A stretch of 37,751 nucleotides of DNA, taken from Clostridiales bacterium. GTDB taxonomy: Bacteria > Bacillota > Clostridia > Christensenellales > Aristaeellaceae. The notes below the pieces were generated by a model, which searched no databases, had not been told where the DNA came from, and was given only the letters and a program-made list of their open reading frames with translations. The position numbers and the translations under genes are program-made. Of this stretch, positions 6,784 through 15,565 are shown piece after piece. The DNA is taken from positions 1-37,751 of the forward strand of contig SVGL01000022.1 of the NCBI GenBank assembly GCA_015056325.1. Reading direction: 5' to 3'. Within the stretch, counting starts at the first letter, position 1. Every line of letters begins with the position of its first letter.

Positions 6784-7785
6784 ATGAAGAAGATCATTGC
6801 CCTCCTGCTGATCCTGTGCATCGCGCTGCCCCTGACCGCCTTCGCGGCAGAGGAAAAGCTGCCCCGCCTGGAGTTCCCCGCGGCGAACTACGTCGGCTAC
6901 TCCGGCTACTCCTTCTCCATGCAGATGACGGTGCGCAATTCCGGCCGCCTGCAGAGCGCCAAGACCCTGGAGCTGCGCGACGAAACCGGCCGCGTGTGGG
7001 CGACCCGCACCTTCAAGCCCGGCGCCACCTCCTGCACCTTCAAGGCGGAGCTGGATGAAAGCTTTGAGGGCGGCGCCACCCTGTCCGTGTGGTGCGACGA
7101 TACCCAGGTTTCCAGCGACACCGCTTACGTCGCCGTGACGGATAAGCACCGCAAGGCTGTCGTCACCGTCCCCACCACCGAGCCCTATATGTCCCTGTCC
7201 TTCGACTGCGCCTACATCGAAACCCCCACCGATGAGCTGCTGGCCATCCTGGACGAATTGAACATCAAGGCCACCTTCTTCATGACCGGCGAGTTCGTGC
7301 TGAACTTCCCCGAGTCCGCCAAGAAGATCCGCGACGCCGGCCACGAGATCGGCTGCCACAGCCTTTCTCATCCCCATCTGCTCTCCTACGGCCTGGACAT
7401 GCGCTTCAAGCAGGTCCGCCGCAATACGGAGATTATCCGCGATACCCTGGGCGTGAATCCCCGCCTGTTCCGTCCTCCGTTCGGTGAGTTTGACGTGACC
7501 ATTTCCGCCCCTGCCCGCGCTGAAGGTATGGAAATCTGCATGTGGTCCATCGACTCCCACGACTGGGACTACTCCTATAACGAGGCCGGCGTCATGAAGC
7601 GCATCACCAAGAATGTTGGTCCCGGCACCATCATCCTGTTCCACCTGGATGGCTACCACACCCTGAAGGTGCTGCGCGATGCGGTGGACTACTACCGCAA
7701 CGATCTGGGCCTGGAGCTGATCCCCATCACCCAGCTGATGGAAAAGGGCGGCCTCCAGCTGCCCGCTTGCCCCTACGAGGAGTGA
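6784..7785 (+). CDS. Secreted polysaccharide deacetylase (CE4), copy 1
   Basis: A 333-residue protein with a signal peptide (cleavage about TAFA/AEE), an N-terminal beta-sandwich-like domain to about residue 125, then a NodB domain. Visible motifs are SFDCAY with D141, HSLSH with H192 and H196, RPPFGEFD, DSHDWDYS, and the C-terminal LFHLDGYHT. CE4 enzymes remove N- or O-acetyl groups from peptidoglycan, chitin-like or xylan polymers using an Asp-His-His metal site. The usual TFDD is SFDC here, so the metal-site Asp is replaced by Cys. Activity is plausible but not certain. The gene ends with a strong terminator, closing the unit that starts at 4720. Confidence 0.9.
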   Translation: MKKIIALLLILCIALPLTAFAAEEKLPRLEFPAANYVGYSGYSFSMQMTVRNSGRLQSAKTLELRDETGRVWATRTFKPGATSCTFKAELDESFEGGATLSVWCDDTQVSSDTAYVAVTDKHRKAVVTVPTTEPYMSLSFDCAYIETPTDELLAILDELNIKATFFMTGEFVLNFPESAKKIRDAGHEIGCHSLSHPHLLSYGLDMRFKQVRRNTEIIRDTLGVNPRLFRPPFGEFDVTISAPARAEGMEICMWSIDSHDWDYSYNEAGVMKRITKNVGPGTIILFHLDGYHTLKVLRDAVDYYRNDLGLELIPITQLMEKGGLQLPACPYEE

Positions 7786-7792
7786 GCAATAC

Positions 7793-7822
7793 GGCGCATC
7801 GCACAGGCGGTGCGCCTTTTCC
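7793..7822 (+). terminator. Intrinsic terminator after deacetylase copy 1
   Basis: GGCGCA(t)CGC pairs with GCG(g)TGCGCC, followed by TTTTCC. Its sequence is nearly the same as the terminator at 8901-8930 after copy 2. Confidence 0.8.
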
Positions 7823-7851
7823 TTGACTTCTCCTGGAAAATGGGGTATCAT
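7823..7851 (+). promoter_or_regulatory. Sigma-A promoter of deacetylase copy 2
   Basis: TTGACT at 7823-7828, a 17-base spacer and TATCAT at 7846-7851. It begins directly after the terminator of copy 1, so copy 2 is an independent unit. Confidence 0.8.
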
Positions 7852-7885
7852 CGTTTTGCCAATCCATCGCACGGAGGGAACCATC

Positions 7886-8890
7886 ATGCGAAAGATCTTC
7901 CTGTGGCTGGCGCTGCTGATGCTGGCCATGACTGCCGCCGCTTTTGCGGAGGAGTTTTATGAATTCAGCGAACCTGCCTATGCCGGCCTGTATGGCCGCG
8001 ACCTCAACCTGAGCTTCCAGCGCGTTCGCCTCGGCTCCGGCTCCGGCACGCTGCTCGTGCTGGACGAAAACGGAGTCGTCCTGGGCCAGCGCAAGGTGGA
8101 CGGCCAGCAGAAGACCGGCGTCATCCGCATTGCCATCACCGAGGAGATGCCCCTGGGTCAGACCGTCCGCCTGGTGTTTGAGAAGAACGGCGAGCAGACC
8201 CTGCAGCACGAGTGCCTCCTGGCGGCAGACGCAGCCAAGCGGGATGGATTGCGCATCGTGGAGACGGATGAAAAGAAGATCGCCATCACCTTCGATACCG
8301 CCGGCGGCCTGGGCAAGCTCCCTGCCGTGCTGGACACCCTGGACAAGCTGGGCGTCAAGTGTACCTTCTTCCTGCAGGGCGAAATCATCCTCAAACACGA
8401 GGAATGGGTGCGGGAGATTCACGCCCGAGGTCATGAGCTGGCCAACCACTCCATGTCCCATCCGGAGATGCCCGACGCCTCCAACACGCTCATCTATAAG
8501 GAAATCACCCGCTGCAACGACCTGATCGAGGGCATCACCGGCACGCCTGTGACCCTGTACCGGCCTCCGAGCGGCTACTATTCCTACCGCGACCGCGCCA
8601 TCGGCCGCGCGCTAGGCTGCGAAATGATCCTGTGGACCTTCGACAGCCTGGACGGCTTCCGCGATTCCACCCGAACCCGCGTCATCAACAACCTGTACAA
8701 GCGCTCTGAGCCCGGCGCCATCATCCTCTTCCACACCTACGGCACCCATACCATCAGCGTGCTGGAGGAGTACGTTCCCGCACTGGAAGCCCAGGGATAC
8801 CAGTTCGTCACCGTGACGGAGCTGATGCCCGAGGGCGGCACCCTGGATGACAAGGGCGTTATGCGCGCCCCGGAAGTTCCCATACAGTAA
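7886..8890 (+). CDS. Secreted polysaccharide deacetylase (CE4), copy 2
   Basis: A 334-residue protein with the same plan as its upstream neighbour: signal peptide (TAAAFA/EEF), an N-terminal beta domain, then a NodB domain. Motifs are ITFDTAGG with D137, NHSMSH with H188 and H192, YRPPSGYYSY, WTFDSLDG and LFHTYGTHT. The second Asp of the standard FDD is Thr here. The ATG at 7886 follows GGAGGG. It differs from copy 1 in most positions, so the duplication is old. The near-identical terminators behind each copy nevertheless argue for a shared origin of the whole gene units. The polymer substrate is unknown. Confidence 0.9.
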   Translation: MRKIFLWLALLMLAMTAAAFAEEFYEFSEPAYAGLYGRDLNLSFQRVRLGSGSGTLLVLDENGVVLGQRKVDGQQKTGVIRIAITEEMPLGQTVRLVFEKNGEQTLQHECLLAADAAKRDGLRIVETDEKKIAITFDTAGGLGKLPAVLDTLDKLGVKCTFFLQGEIILKHEEWVREIHARGHELANHSMSHPEMPDASNTLIYKEITRCNDLIEGITGTPVTLYRPPSGYYSYRDRAIGRALGCEMILWTFDSLDGFRDSTRTRVINNLYKRSEPGAIILFHTYGTHTISVLEEYVPALEAQGYQFVTVTELMPEGGTLDDKGVMRAPEVPIQ

Positions 8891-8900
8891 ACGCTCTGCA

Positions 8901-8930
8901 GACGCATCGCACACGGCGGTGCGTCTTTTT
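8901..8930 (+). terminator. Intrinsic terminator after deacetylase copy 2
   Basis: GACGCA(t)CGC pairs with GCG(g)TGCGTC, followed by TTTTT. Confidence 0.85.
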
Positions 8931-8965
8931 GTGCGCGTCCCGCCTGACTTTCTGCAGGATCTGCG

Positions 8966-8995
8966 TAGACAAGCCCGAGGGATTTCGCTTATACT
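8966..8995 (+). promoter_or_regulatory. Probable promoter of the glycosidase-like gene
   Basis: TAGACA at 8966-8971, an 18-base spacer and TATACT at 8990-8995. Both boxes are one base from consensus. Confidence 0.6.
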
Positions 8996-9040
8996 TTTTG
9001 TAGAAAGATGCGTTAATCCCCCGAAAAGGAGTCGATTTTT

Positions 9041-10990
9041 ATGCCTGAAATCCTGCTGACGGCCCGCGCAAAGGGCCTTTCCGAGGCATACACGCCCATC
9101 TCTGATCATGCACTTCATGCACAGATTCAGCCTTGTTCCTCCCCTGCGAAGGCGGAGGAACCCCAGGTGATCGGGGTCACCATCACCGCCAAGGAGACCT
9201 TCGAGGGCGTCATCCGGGTGGCTATGCCGGTCTGCCCGGAGGAGACGCGGTTCTTCCTGCCGGGCGTCATCTACGGCACCAACCGCGGCGAAGCGCCCCT
9301 GGTGGTGGACAGCCAGGCTCCCCGCCTGCGCAAGGAGGGCGACTTCCCCGCCTCCCCCTGGTGGATGTTCCGCAGCGACCGCCTGTCCCACCCCTGCGCC
9401 TTCACCTTTGCCGGCGGACGGCTGGCAGGCTTTGCGGCGTCGCCTTATTATGTCCGCAGGGATGGCATCCGCACGCCCTGGGAGCCCGGAATCACCGGCG
9501 AGTTCGACCTGTACACCGGCTTCGGCTGCTCGGTGGAGAAAGGCGAAGTATGGTACACCCTGGGCTATGAGAACGCGCCCTGGTTCTTCCTGGATGCGCA
9601 CCAGTACTTCCCGGCTGCGCCCCTGGGGGAGAACTGCATCCGCCTGCAGAAGGGCGAGAGCATCGCGCTGCGGCTGTACTGCTTTGACCTGCCTGCAGAG
9701 GACGAGCGTGCCCTCCATATCCCGCTTCAGTGGGTATACCGCCGCTTTCACGAGGCCCCCCGCCGCCTGTGCAGCGTGCGCGAAACCGTGACCGACATCG
9801 CCGCCGCCATCGCCCGGGACGCCTGGCTGCCGGAGCATCACTGCTACTCCGGCTTCGTGTTTGACCGGGGTGATCATTTCGAGTACAATCCCCTGCCCTC
9901 CATCACCTGGACCAACGGCCTGTCCGCTGCGGTGCCCATGCTGACCTCCGCCCATCGTTTGGGAGATGAGAATATCCGCCAGCAGGCGCTGGACTGCATT
10001 GACCACATCGTGCATCACTCCATCAACCCGAAAAACGGCCTGCCCTTCATGGCGGAGAAAGACGGCGCGTGGTCCAACAACGGCTGGTGGTACGACCGGC
10101 AGCACATCCCCGGACATGCGGCCTACCTGGTAGGCCAGAGCGTGTACCACATCCTCAAGGCCTGGGAACGTGAGAAGGCCCTGGGCTTTGACCACGATGA
10201 ATGGCTGGATTTCGCCGCCCGCGTCATCGCCCGCACCGAAACGAGCCGCAATTCCGACGGCGAATACCCCTACATCCTCTCCGACAGGACCGGCGCAGGC
10301 CTGGAGTACGACTCCTTCTCCGGTGCATGGTGCATGGCGGCTGCGGCGTATTACTGCCTGCTCACCGGGGAACGGGCCTACCTCCCGAGGCTCCTGCGCA
10401 GCGAAAAGTGGTACCACGACGCCTACATCCGCCATCAGGAATGCTACGGCGGCCCGCTGGACATCGACAAGAACATCGACTCCGAGGGCATCCTCAGCTA
10501 CATCCGCGCCGTGCGCTGCCTGCATGAGATCACCGGCGACGAAATGCTCCTTGACCACATGAGGGACGCCCTCCACTACGAGTACACCTTCAAGTTCTGC
10601 TACAATTCCCCCATCAAGGTGCCTCCGCTGGGCACAGCGGGCTGGAGCACCTGCGGCGGCAGCATCACCTCAGTCACCAACCCCCACATTCACCCCATGT
10701 CCTCCTCGGTGATGGACGAGATGGCCTACTACCTGCGCCAGCGGGAGGATGATTACATCCGCAGCCGCCTCACCGATACCCTCCTGTGGAGCTGCCAGTG
10801 CCACGCCACCTACGACCGTGAATACGGCTATGGCAAGAAGGGCTGGATGTCCGAGCGCTTCTGCCACTCCCAGGGTCTGGTGAAGGAGCGCTACCCCGAC
10901 GGCACCCTGGCCAGCACCTGGTTCGCGCTGATGCCCTGGGCCTGCGGCTCCCTCCTGGAAGGCCTCACCGGCGCCATGTGGGAAGATTAA
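9041..10990 (+). CDS. Cytoplasmic six-hairpin glycosidase-like protein of unknown family
   Basis: A 649-residue protein with no signal peptide or membrane segment. The N-terminal 270 or so residues look like a beta-sandwich domain. The rest is rich in helices with repeated aromatic/Gly turns (LPSITWTNGLSAAVPML, WWYDRQHIPGHAAYLVGQS, LEYDSFSGAWCMAAAAYYC), the pattern of an (alpha/alpha)6 toroid as in glycoside hydrolases and lyases acting on oligosaccharides. Acidic residues in these loops could be catalytic, but I cannot match a numbered family. AAAAGGAG precedes the ATG. Its own promoter and terminator make it monocistronic. A cytoplasmic enzyme for imported oligosaccharides is the best guess. 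Confidence 0.8.
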   Translation: MPEILLTARAKGLSEAYTPISDHALHAQIQPCSSPAKAEEPQVIGVTITAKETFEGVIRVAMPVCPEETRFFLPGVIYGTNRGEAPLVVDSQAPRLRKEGDFPASPWWMFRSDRLSHPCAFTFAGGRLAGFAASPYYVRRDGIRTPWEPGITGEFDLYTGFGCSVEKGEVWYTLGYENAPWFFLDAHQYFPAAPLGENCIRLQKGESIALRLYCFDLPAEDERALHIPLQWVYRRFHEAPRRLCSVRETVTDIAAAIARDAWLPEHHCYSGFVFDRGDHFEYNPLPSITWTNGLSAAVPMLTSAHRLGDENIRQQALDCIDHIVHHSINPKNGLPFMAEKDGAWSNNGWWYDRQHIPGHAAYLVGQSVYHILKAWEREKALGFDHDEWLDFAARVIARTETSRNSDGEYPYILSDRTGAGLEYDSFSGAWCMAAAAYYCLLTGERAYLPRLLRSEKWYHDAYIRHQECYGGPLDIDKNIDSEGILSYIRAVRCLHEITGDEMLLDHMRDALHYEYTFKFCYNSPIKVPPLGTAGWSTCGGSITSVTNPHIHPMSSSVMDEMAYYLRQREDDYIRSRLTDTLLWSCQCHATYDREYGYGKKGWMSERFCHSQGLVKERYPDGTLASTWFALMPWACGSLLEGLTGAMWED

Positions 10991-11003
10991 CATAATCCTT
11001 CAC

Positions 11004-11029
11004 GCCGCTCCGAAAGGGGCGGTATTTTG
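11004..11029 (+). terminator. Terminator after the glycosidase-like gene
   Basis: CCGCTCC pairs with GGGGCGG around a GAAA tetraloop, followed by TATTTTG. Confidence 0.75.
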
Positions 11030-11035
11030 GTGCAG

Positions 11036-11073
11036 CAAAAAAGTCCGCCTCTCCTGTTGGGAGAAGCGGACTT
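11036..11073 (-). terminator. Terminator of the surface-polymer acylation operon
   Basis: On the minus strand AAGTCCGCTTCTCC pairs with the complementary arm ending GCGGACTT, followed by a T run (complement of the A run near 11036-11042). It lies just after the stop codon at 11079. Confidence 0.85.
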
Positions 11074-11078
11074 CATCA

Positions 11079-11930
11079 TCAGAACTCGTAGAAGAACAGT
11101 CCCTCGTTGGTCAGGTACTGGATGTAGCGCTGGAAGAGATCCTTGACCTCCTCGGCGAAGGCGGCGCCGTCCTTCTGCGTACCGGGCGTATAGCCTGCAG
11201 ATTGCAGCAGCTCCTGCACCTCCGTCTGAGCAGCCAGGGCCAGCAGGGCAGCCTCCACCTCAGCGGCAGCGGCGGAATCCGTCTGCACAAAGGCGCCCAG
11301 GAAGGGGCCCTCCAGGCCGGTCTCGTACAGGGGCGTCAGCAGCCCGGTAAGCTCGGAGGGCATCTCCGCGCCAAACACACACAGATCCACTGCACCATCC
11401 TGGATGCACTGAGCCATTTCCGCCCAGTCCATGTACAGGTCCTGATCCACGTACATCATGGCGGAAGCCTCCAGGGTGAGGTAATCCACAGGGCTGGCGT
11501 CAATCAGACGGGCGATGAAGATCTCAAAGGGCGCTGCCTCGCAATAGGCCACCAGGCTGTCGTAGGTGGCGTCAGTGCAGACCTCCAGCACCGCCTGGGA
11601 CGCGTACATCACGGCCGGGCTGGCTGCGATCTTCGCCGCAGGGACGACGGCAGTGCGCAGATCCGCATCGGTGTAGCCCTGCAGGGAGAGGATCATCGGG
11701 CTGGGATCGCCAATGAAGACAGCAGCAGCCTTGTCCGCCGCGAGGAAGCCGTTCATCGCCTCCAGGGCGGTAGGGGCAGCATTGACCGTGCCGTTCATTT
11801 CTGCGGCCAGGCGCTGGCTGATCTCATAAGCGGGATCTCCCGCTTCACCGGTACAGAAAATCTGCACCTCCGCCAGCGCAGGCAGGCAGAGCATCATGAG
11901 GGCAAGGATCGTCAAGAGCAGCTTTTTCAT
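11079..11930 (-). CDS. Secreted TctC-like solute-binding protein
   Basis: A 283-residue protein with a cleavable signal (CLPALA/EVQ) and no lipobox. The layout resembles TctC-type binding proteins: an early GEAGDPAYEISQRLAAEM strand-helix unit and a C-terminal EAALLALAAQTEVQELLQSAGY helix-turn typical of that family's end. TctC proteins capture carboxylates for membrane transporters, but no TctA/TctB partner is near. It lies 15 bases after the MBOAT gene and shares its transcript, with GGAGG before the ATG. It may therefore hold an acyl donor or polymer piece at the surface, or be a repurposed binder. The assignment is tentative. Confidence 0.6.
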   Translation of the reverse strand: MKKLLLTILALMMLCLPALAEVQIFCTGEAGDPAYEISQRLAAEMNGTVNAAPTALEAMNGFLAADKAAAVFIGDPSPMILSLQGYTDADLRTAVVPAAKIAASPAVMYASQAVLEVCTDATYDSLVAYCEAAPFEIFIARLIDASPVDYLTLEASAMMYVDQDLYMDWAEMAQCIQDGAVDLCVFGAEMPSELTGLLTPLYETGLEGPFLGAFVQTDSAAAAEVEAALLALAAQTEVQELLQSAGYTPGTQKDGAAFAEEVKDLFQRYIQYLTNEGLFFYEF

Positions 11931-11945
11931 GGTTTGACCTCCATA

Positions 11946-13343
11946 TCAGAAGCGGAAATAGATGAAGGGATTATAGGTGCTGCCCAGCAGCATGAACACG
12001 CACAGTGCATAGAGCAGCACATCCAGCGCGGCGCCGAGGATCTCCACCGCGCCATTTTCAGGCAGCCGGCGCTTGAGCCACTTGCCCACCGGCAGGCAGC
12101 CGATGCACGCGGGAATCAGCAGATACAGGGGATAGAGGGCGTCGTGATGCCCGGCCAGATAGGCAGGCGCGCCGCCATTCGGGGTGAACATGCCCGCAAA
12201 GGTCTGCCCCAGCTGTACCATGTCCTCCACGCGGAAGAGCAGCCAGCCCAGCAGGATCAGGAACAGGGTTCCGCCGTGACGCAGCAGCCCGGGAATTTTC
12301 TCCAGGCGCTTTTTACCCAGCAGCTTTTCCACCAGCAGCAGCAGAAAGTAGTACAATCCCCACAGGATGAAGTTCCAGTTTGCGCCATGCCACAGGCCCG
12401 TCAGCGCCCATACCACCAGCATGTTGAAGATCATCCGGGGGAACTTCACCCGGTTGCCGCCCAGGGGGATGTACACATAGTCCCGGAACCAGGAACCCAG
12501 GGATATGTGCCACCTGCGCCAGAACTCGGTGATGGAGCGGGAGCAGTAGGGATGGTCGAAGTTCTCCAGAAAGTGGAAGCCAAACATCCGGCCCATGCCG
12601 ATGGCCATATCGCTGTAACCGGAGAAGTCGAAGTAAATCTGCAGCGCGTAGGCAATTACGCCCAGCCACAAAACCAGCGTGGGCAGCACTCCCTGACCGG
12701 GGGCATAGACGGTATCCGCCAGCATGGCCATGCTGTTGGCGAATACGACCTTCTTGCCCAGGCCCCAGATGAAGCGATGCAGGCCCTCCGCGAAGTCCTG
12801 CAGGGACTCCCTGCGGTCATCCAGCTCCTCGGCAATGGTCTGGTAACGGACGATGGGGCCCGCCACCAGCTGCGGGAAGAGCGCCACATAGGTGGTCAGC
12901 TTGAGGAGGCTGCGCTGGGCAGGCACCTCACCCCGGTAGACGTCCAGGGTATAACTCATGATCTGGAAGGTAAAGAAGCTGATGCCGATGGGCAGCGGCA
13001 GACCGATGCGGGGCATGGTCACGCCCAGCAGCTTTTCCAGGTTGATGAGGGTGAAATCACCATACTTGAAGAAAGCGATGGCGCCGATATCCACCAGCAC
13101 CGCAGGGATGAGGAAGAGCAGCCGCTTTTGCTTGTCCTTGCCCTCCATCAGCAGGGCAAAGAGGTAGTTGGTCACCACCATCACCAGCATCAGGAAGAGG
13201 TACACCGGTTCGCCCCAGGCATAGAAGAGGAGCGAGAAGGCACAGAGCATCAGGTTCTTCATCCGGATGGAGCGGGCGGCAAAGTTGCCGATCAGCACCA
13301 GCGGAAAGAACGCCAGCAGGAACACCAGGCTGGAAAACACCAT
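11946..13343 (-). CDS. MBOAT-family O-acyltransferase (AlgI/DltB-like)
   Basis: A 465-residue polytopic membrane protein with the AlgI hallmarks: N-terminal FSSLVFLLAFFPLVL, LPIGISFFTFQIMSYTLDVYRG, DFSGYSDMAIGMGRMFGF, SITEFWRRWHISLGSWFRDY with YIPLGGNR, and the catalytic LTGLWHGANWNF with H319. Proteins of this group pass acyl groups, usually acetyl, from the cytoplasm across the membrane to an extracellular partner that esterifies a polysaccharide. The three DHHW proteins upstream are the expected partners. The ATG overlaps the preceding stop by one base (TAATG), so translation is likely coupled. Confidence 0.93.
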   Translation of the reverse strand: MVFSSLVFLLAFFPLVLIGNFAARSIRMKNLMLCAFSLLFYAWGEPVYLFLMLVMVVTNYLFALLMEGKDKQKRLLFLIPAVLVDIGAIAFFKYGDFTLINLEKLLGVTMPRIGLPLPIGISFFTFQIMSYTLDVYRGEVPAQRSLLKLTTYVALFPQLVAGPIVRYQTIAEELDDRRESLQDFAEGLHRFIWGLGKKVVFANSMAMLADTVYAPGQGVLPTLVLWLGVIAYALQIYFDFSGYSDMAIGMGRMFGFHFLENFDHPYCSRSITEFWRRWHISLGSWFRDYVYIPLGGNRVKFPRMIFNMLVVWALTGLWHGANWNFILWGLYYFLLLLVEKLLGKKRLEKIPGLLRHGGTLFLILLGWLLFRVEDMVQLGQTFAGMFTPNGGAPAYLAGHHDALYPLYLLIPACIGCLPVGKWLKRRLPENGAVEILGAALDVLLYALCVFMLLGSTYNPFIYFRF

Positions 13344-14536
13344 TACTCCTCACCTCCATCCTGCATGCCGGCGAAGAAAGTGATATCACCCAGCAGAAGC
13401 ACCCGGCTGATGTCATTTGCCTGAATGTAGGCATTCAAGTCCAGGGGGGTACCCATATCCCGCTCGTAGTAGCGCAGATCCAGGATGTGGGTGCGGCCGA
13501 AGTGGGCGGCAATCAGGGCGTTGATGGGGTTGGTATAGGAGTCGCCCACGATGAGCAGGTTCCCCTTGTCCGCCTGGCGGGTATCCAGCACGATCTCGCC
13601 GTAGTCACCGCCGTAGTAGTAGGCGTAATGGTTGCGCAGCTCATCCGTGGGATAGCGGCCCTTCTCATACAGGCTCTGATGGCCGTAGGTGCCGTTCTTG
13701 CCGTTGAGGCGGGTGATGGTCTTCTTCAGGCCGTAGGTGTAGACCGTGAAAGTGCTGTCGCCCACCATGCGGCCGGACTGGCGGGCATAGGAGCCATTGA
13801 AGGCCACCGGGAAGCTGACTTCCTCCTGCACCGGGACGGTCTCCTCGTTTTCGCCCAGCAGCAGGCGGATGACGTCACGGTAGCCCTTGTCCGCGCCGCG
13901 GTGGTTCCAGTGGTGGTCGGTGGCGTAGAAGAGGGCGGCGTACGCATCATAGTCCGTCGCCGAGAAGGAGGCCGCGCCGGCGGGCTGGTAAGCCTCCACG
14001 ATGGTCTGGAAGACTGCGTCGTTGGCGGCATCGTCCTGCATAAAGTCGTGGGCACGGGAGTTGCGGATAAAGTACAGGTACACCGGCGCATCCAGCTCCG
14101 CGTACAGGGCGGATTGCTTCTGCACCGCAGGGGCGTACTTCTCTTCCGGCCAGGGCTTTTCCACAATGCGGGTTTCATCGCCGCCAAAGTGGTAGTACCC
14201 GTTGGCAATCTCCGCGTAGCTCATCGCCGCGGAGGGGAACAGCGCGTGCAGCGCCCGGCTCTCCGCCTGGTAGATAGCATCCTCGGCGCCGATCAGGCCG
14301 GCCTTGATCTCCTCGCCAAAGGGGTACTGATCCCCCAGGGCGTCCTCCAGCTGCTGCTGGAAATCGCCGGAGATGAAGCCCTCCAGCGTCAGCGCCGGAA
14401 ACTGGGCCAGCGTGCGGTTTTCCGCATCGGACACGGTCAGCTGGCCGCGGAAGGGCACGATCAGCATCAGCAGGATGGGCAGCGCACAGCCTGCCAGCAG
14501 CAGGAGGGTCGCAAGCCCGGGTTTCTTCTGTTCCAT
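13343..14536 (-). CDS. DHHW-family (AlgJ/AlgX-like) polymer O-acetyltransferase, paralogue 1
   Basis: A 397-residue protein anchored by one N-terminal membrane segment (LATLLLLAGCALPILLMLIV) with an SGNH-type domain outside. The family signature ATDHHWNHRGADKGY supplies the Asp and His, and LIVGDSYTNPIN supplies the Ser, of the proposed catalytic triad. It is the longest of three neighbouring paralogues and the only one with a canonical GDS serine motif and a stable membrane anchor. It is translationally coupled to the MBOAT gene, so it probably receives the acyl group and transfers it to a surface glycan. Confidence 0.88.
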   Translation of the reverse strand: MEQKKPGLATLLLLAGCALPILLMLIVPFRGQLTVSDAENRTLAQFPALTLEGFISGDFQQQLEDALGDQYPFGEEIKAGLIGAEDAIYQAESRALHALFPSAAMSYAEIANGYYHFGGDETRIVEKPWPEEKYAPAVQKQSALYAELDAPVYLYFIRNSRAHDFMQDDAANDAVFQTIVEAYQPAGAASFSATDYDAYAALFYATDHHWNHRGADKGYRDVIRLLLGENEETVPVQEEVSFPVAFNGSYARQSGRMVGDSTFTVYTYGLKKTITRLNGKNGTYGHQSLYEKGRYPTDELRNHYAYYYGGDYGEIVLDTRQADKGNLLIVGDSYTNPINALIAAHFGRTHILDLRYYERDMGTPLDLNAYIQANDISRVLLLGDITFFAGMQDGGEE

Positions 14537-14558
14537 GTGATGGTCTTCCTTTCAGCGA

Positions 14559-15548
14559 TCAGCGCCCAGACAGTCCAAAGGTGCGGACAAAGAAGCTCGC
14601 ATCGCCCAGGATCAGCACATCGTCAATCTCATTCTGCTCGATATACTTCTGGGCGTTGAACTTCTTGCCCATTTCCTTCTCGTAGAAACGGGGATCGATG
14701 GCGTAGACCGCGTCATAGTGCTGCAGCAGGAGCAGATTGACAGCGTTGGAGTAGGAATTGGAGAACAACAGCAACGTCTTCTTTTCCGGCCGGTTCGTCT
14801 TCAGGATCAGCTCGCCCCGGTCGCCGCCGTAGAAGCCGCTGTAGTGGTTGTACACGGTCGCCCGCTGATACTTGCCGCTGAAGTATCGGTCCCCGTTGCC
14901 ATAGCTCTTGGCAGGGCTGCCGTTGACCTTCACCGTATAGGGCACAAAATCCGGGAAGCGGTAAACAGCAAAGAGCTCAGTGGAACGGGAATACCCCAGC
15001 ATAGAATGGAAGGAGCCGTTGAAGGGAATATCCTCAAACACGACCTCCTCAATGGGCACGATCTTCTCTTCCTCCGGGCCGAACATCATATCAATAATAT
15101 CACAGTAGGCCTTGTAGGAGCCGATGTGGTTCCAGTGATGATCGGTCACATAGAACCGCTTGGTATAATCGGTGTAATGATCCAGCGCCAGGGTACCGGT
15201 CGCGGTGGTTTCGAACTCATCGCGGATTTTCACATAGATCTCGTTCTCCCCGGAGAGGTCGCCGGCCATGTTGACGCAGCGGGGGCTCTCGATGAAGTAA
15301 ACATACTTCTTCACCGTGCCGTCCAGGGGGATGTAGGTGTTGTACTGCTGGGCATTGCGGCTGATGTTGCGGATCATCTGGTCATCGCCGATGAAATTTC
15401 TCCAATGCTCAATGATATAGCCGGTATCGCCCAGGCGGTAGAGATCCTCGCCCAGGGAGCGGTACTTGAGGTTCATTTCTTCCTCAGCCACGCCGGTCAT
15501 GGTACATGCCATGATCAGAATCAGCAGCCATGCGCAAATTTTCTTCAT
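14559..15548 (-). CDS. DHHW-family protein, paralogue 2
   Basis: A 329-residue protein with a signal peptide (TMTGVA/EEE) rather than an anchor. It keeps VTDHHWNHIGSYKAY and a serine in LLFSNSYSNAVN, where the GDS of the family is SNS. The C-terminal QKYIEQNEIDDVLILGDASFF closely parallels both paralogues. It is likely exported and works with, or in place of, paralogue 1 on a different glycan position. The gap to the next gene is 22 bases. An I-M-A-C stretch inside the signal resembles a lipobox only poorly. Confidence 0.85.
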   Translation of the reverse strand: MKKICAWLLILIMACTMTGVAEEEMNLKYRSLGEDLYRLGDTGYIIEHWRNFIGDDQMIRNISRNAQQYNTYIPLDGTVKKYVYFIESPRCVNMAGDLSGENEIYVKIRDEFETTATGTLALDHYTDYTKRFYVTDHHWNHIGSYKAYCDIIDMMFGPEEEKIVPIEEVVFEDIPFNGSFHSMLGYSRSTELFAVYRFPDFVPYTVKVNGSPAKSYGNGDRYFSGKYQRATVYNHYSGFYGGDRGELILKTNRPEKKTLLLFSNSYSNAVNLLLLQHYDAVYAIDPRFYEKEMGKKFNAQKYIEQNEIDDVLILGDASFFVRTFGLSGR

Positions 15549-15565
15549 TCCTCAGTCTATCCTTC

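Noticed and set aside
11202..13424. 740-codon plus-strand frame opposite the MBOAT gene
   Set aside because: His/Gln-rich shadow of a membrane protein gene; no ribosome binding site.
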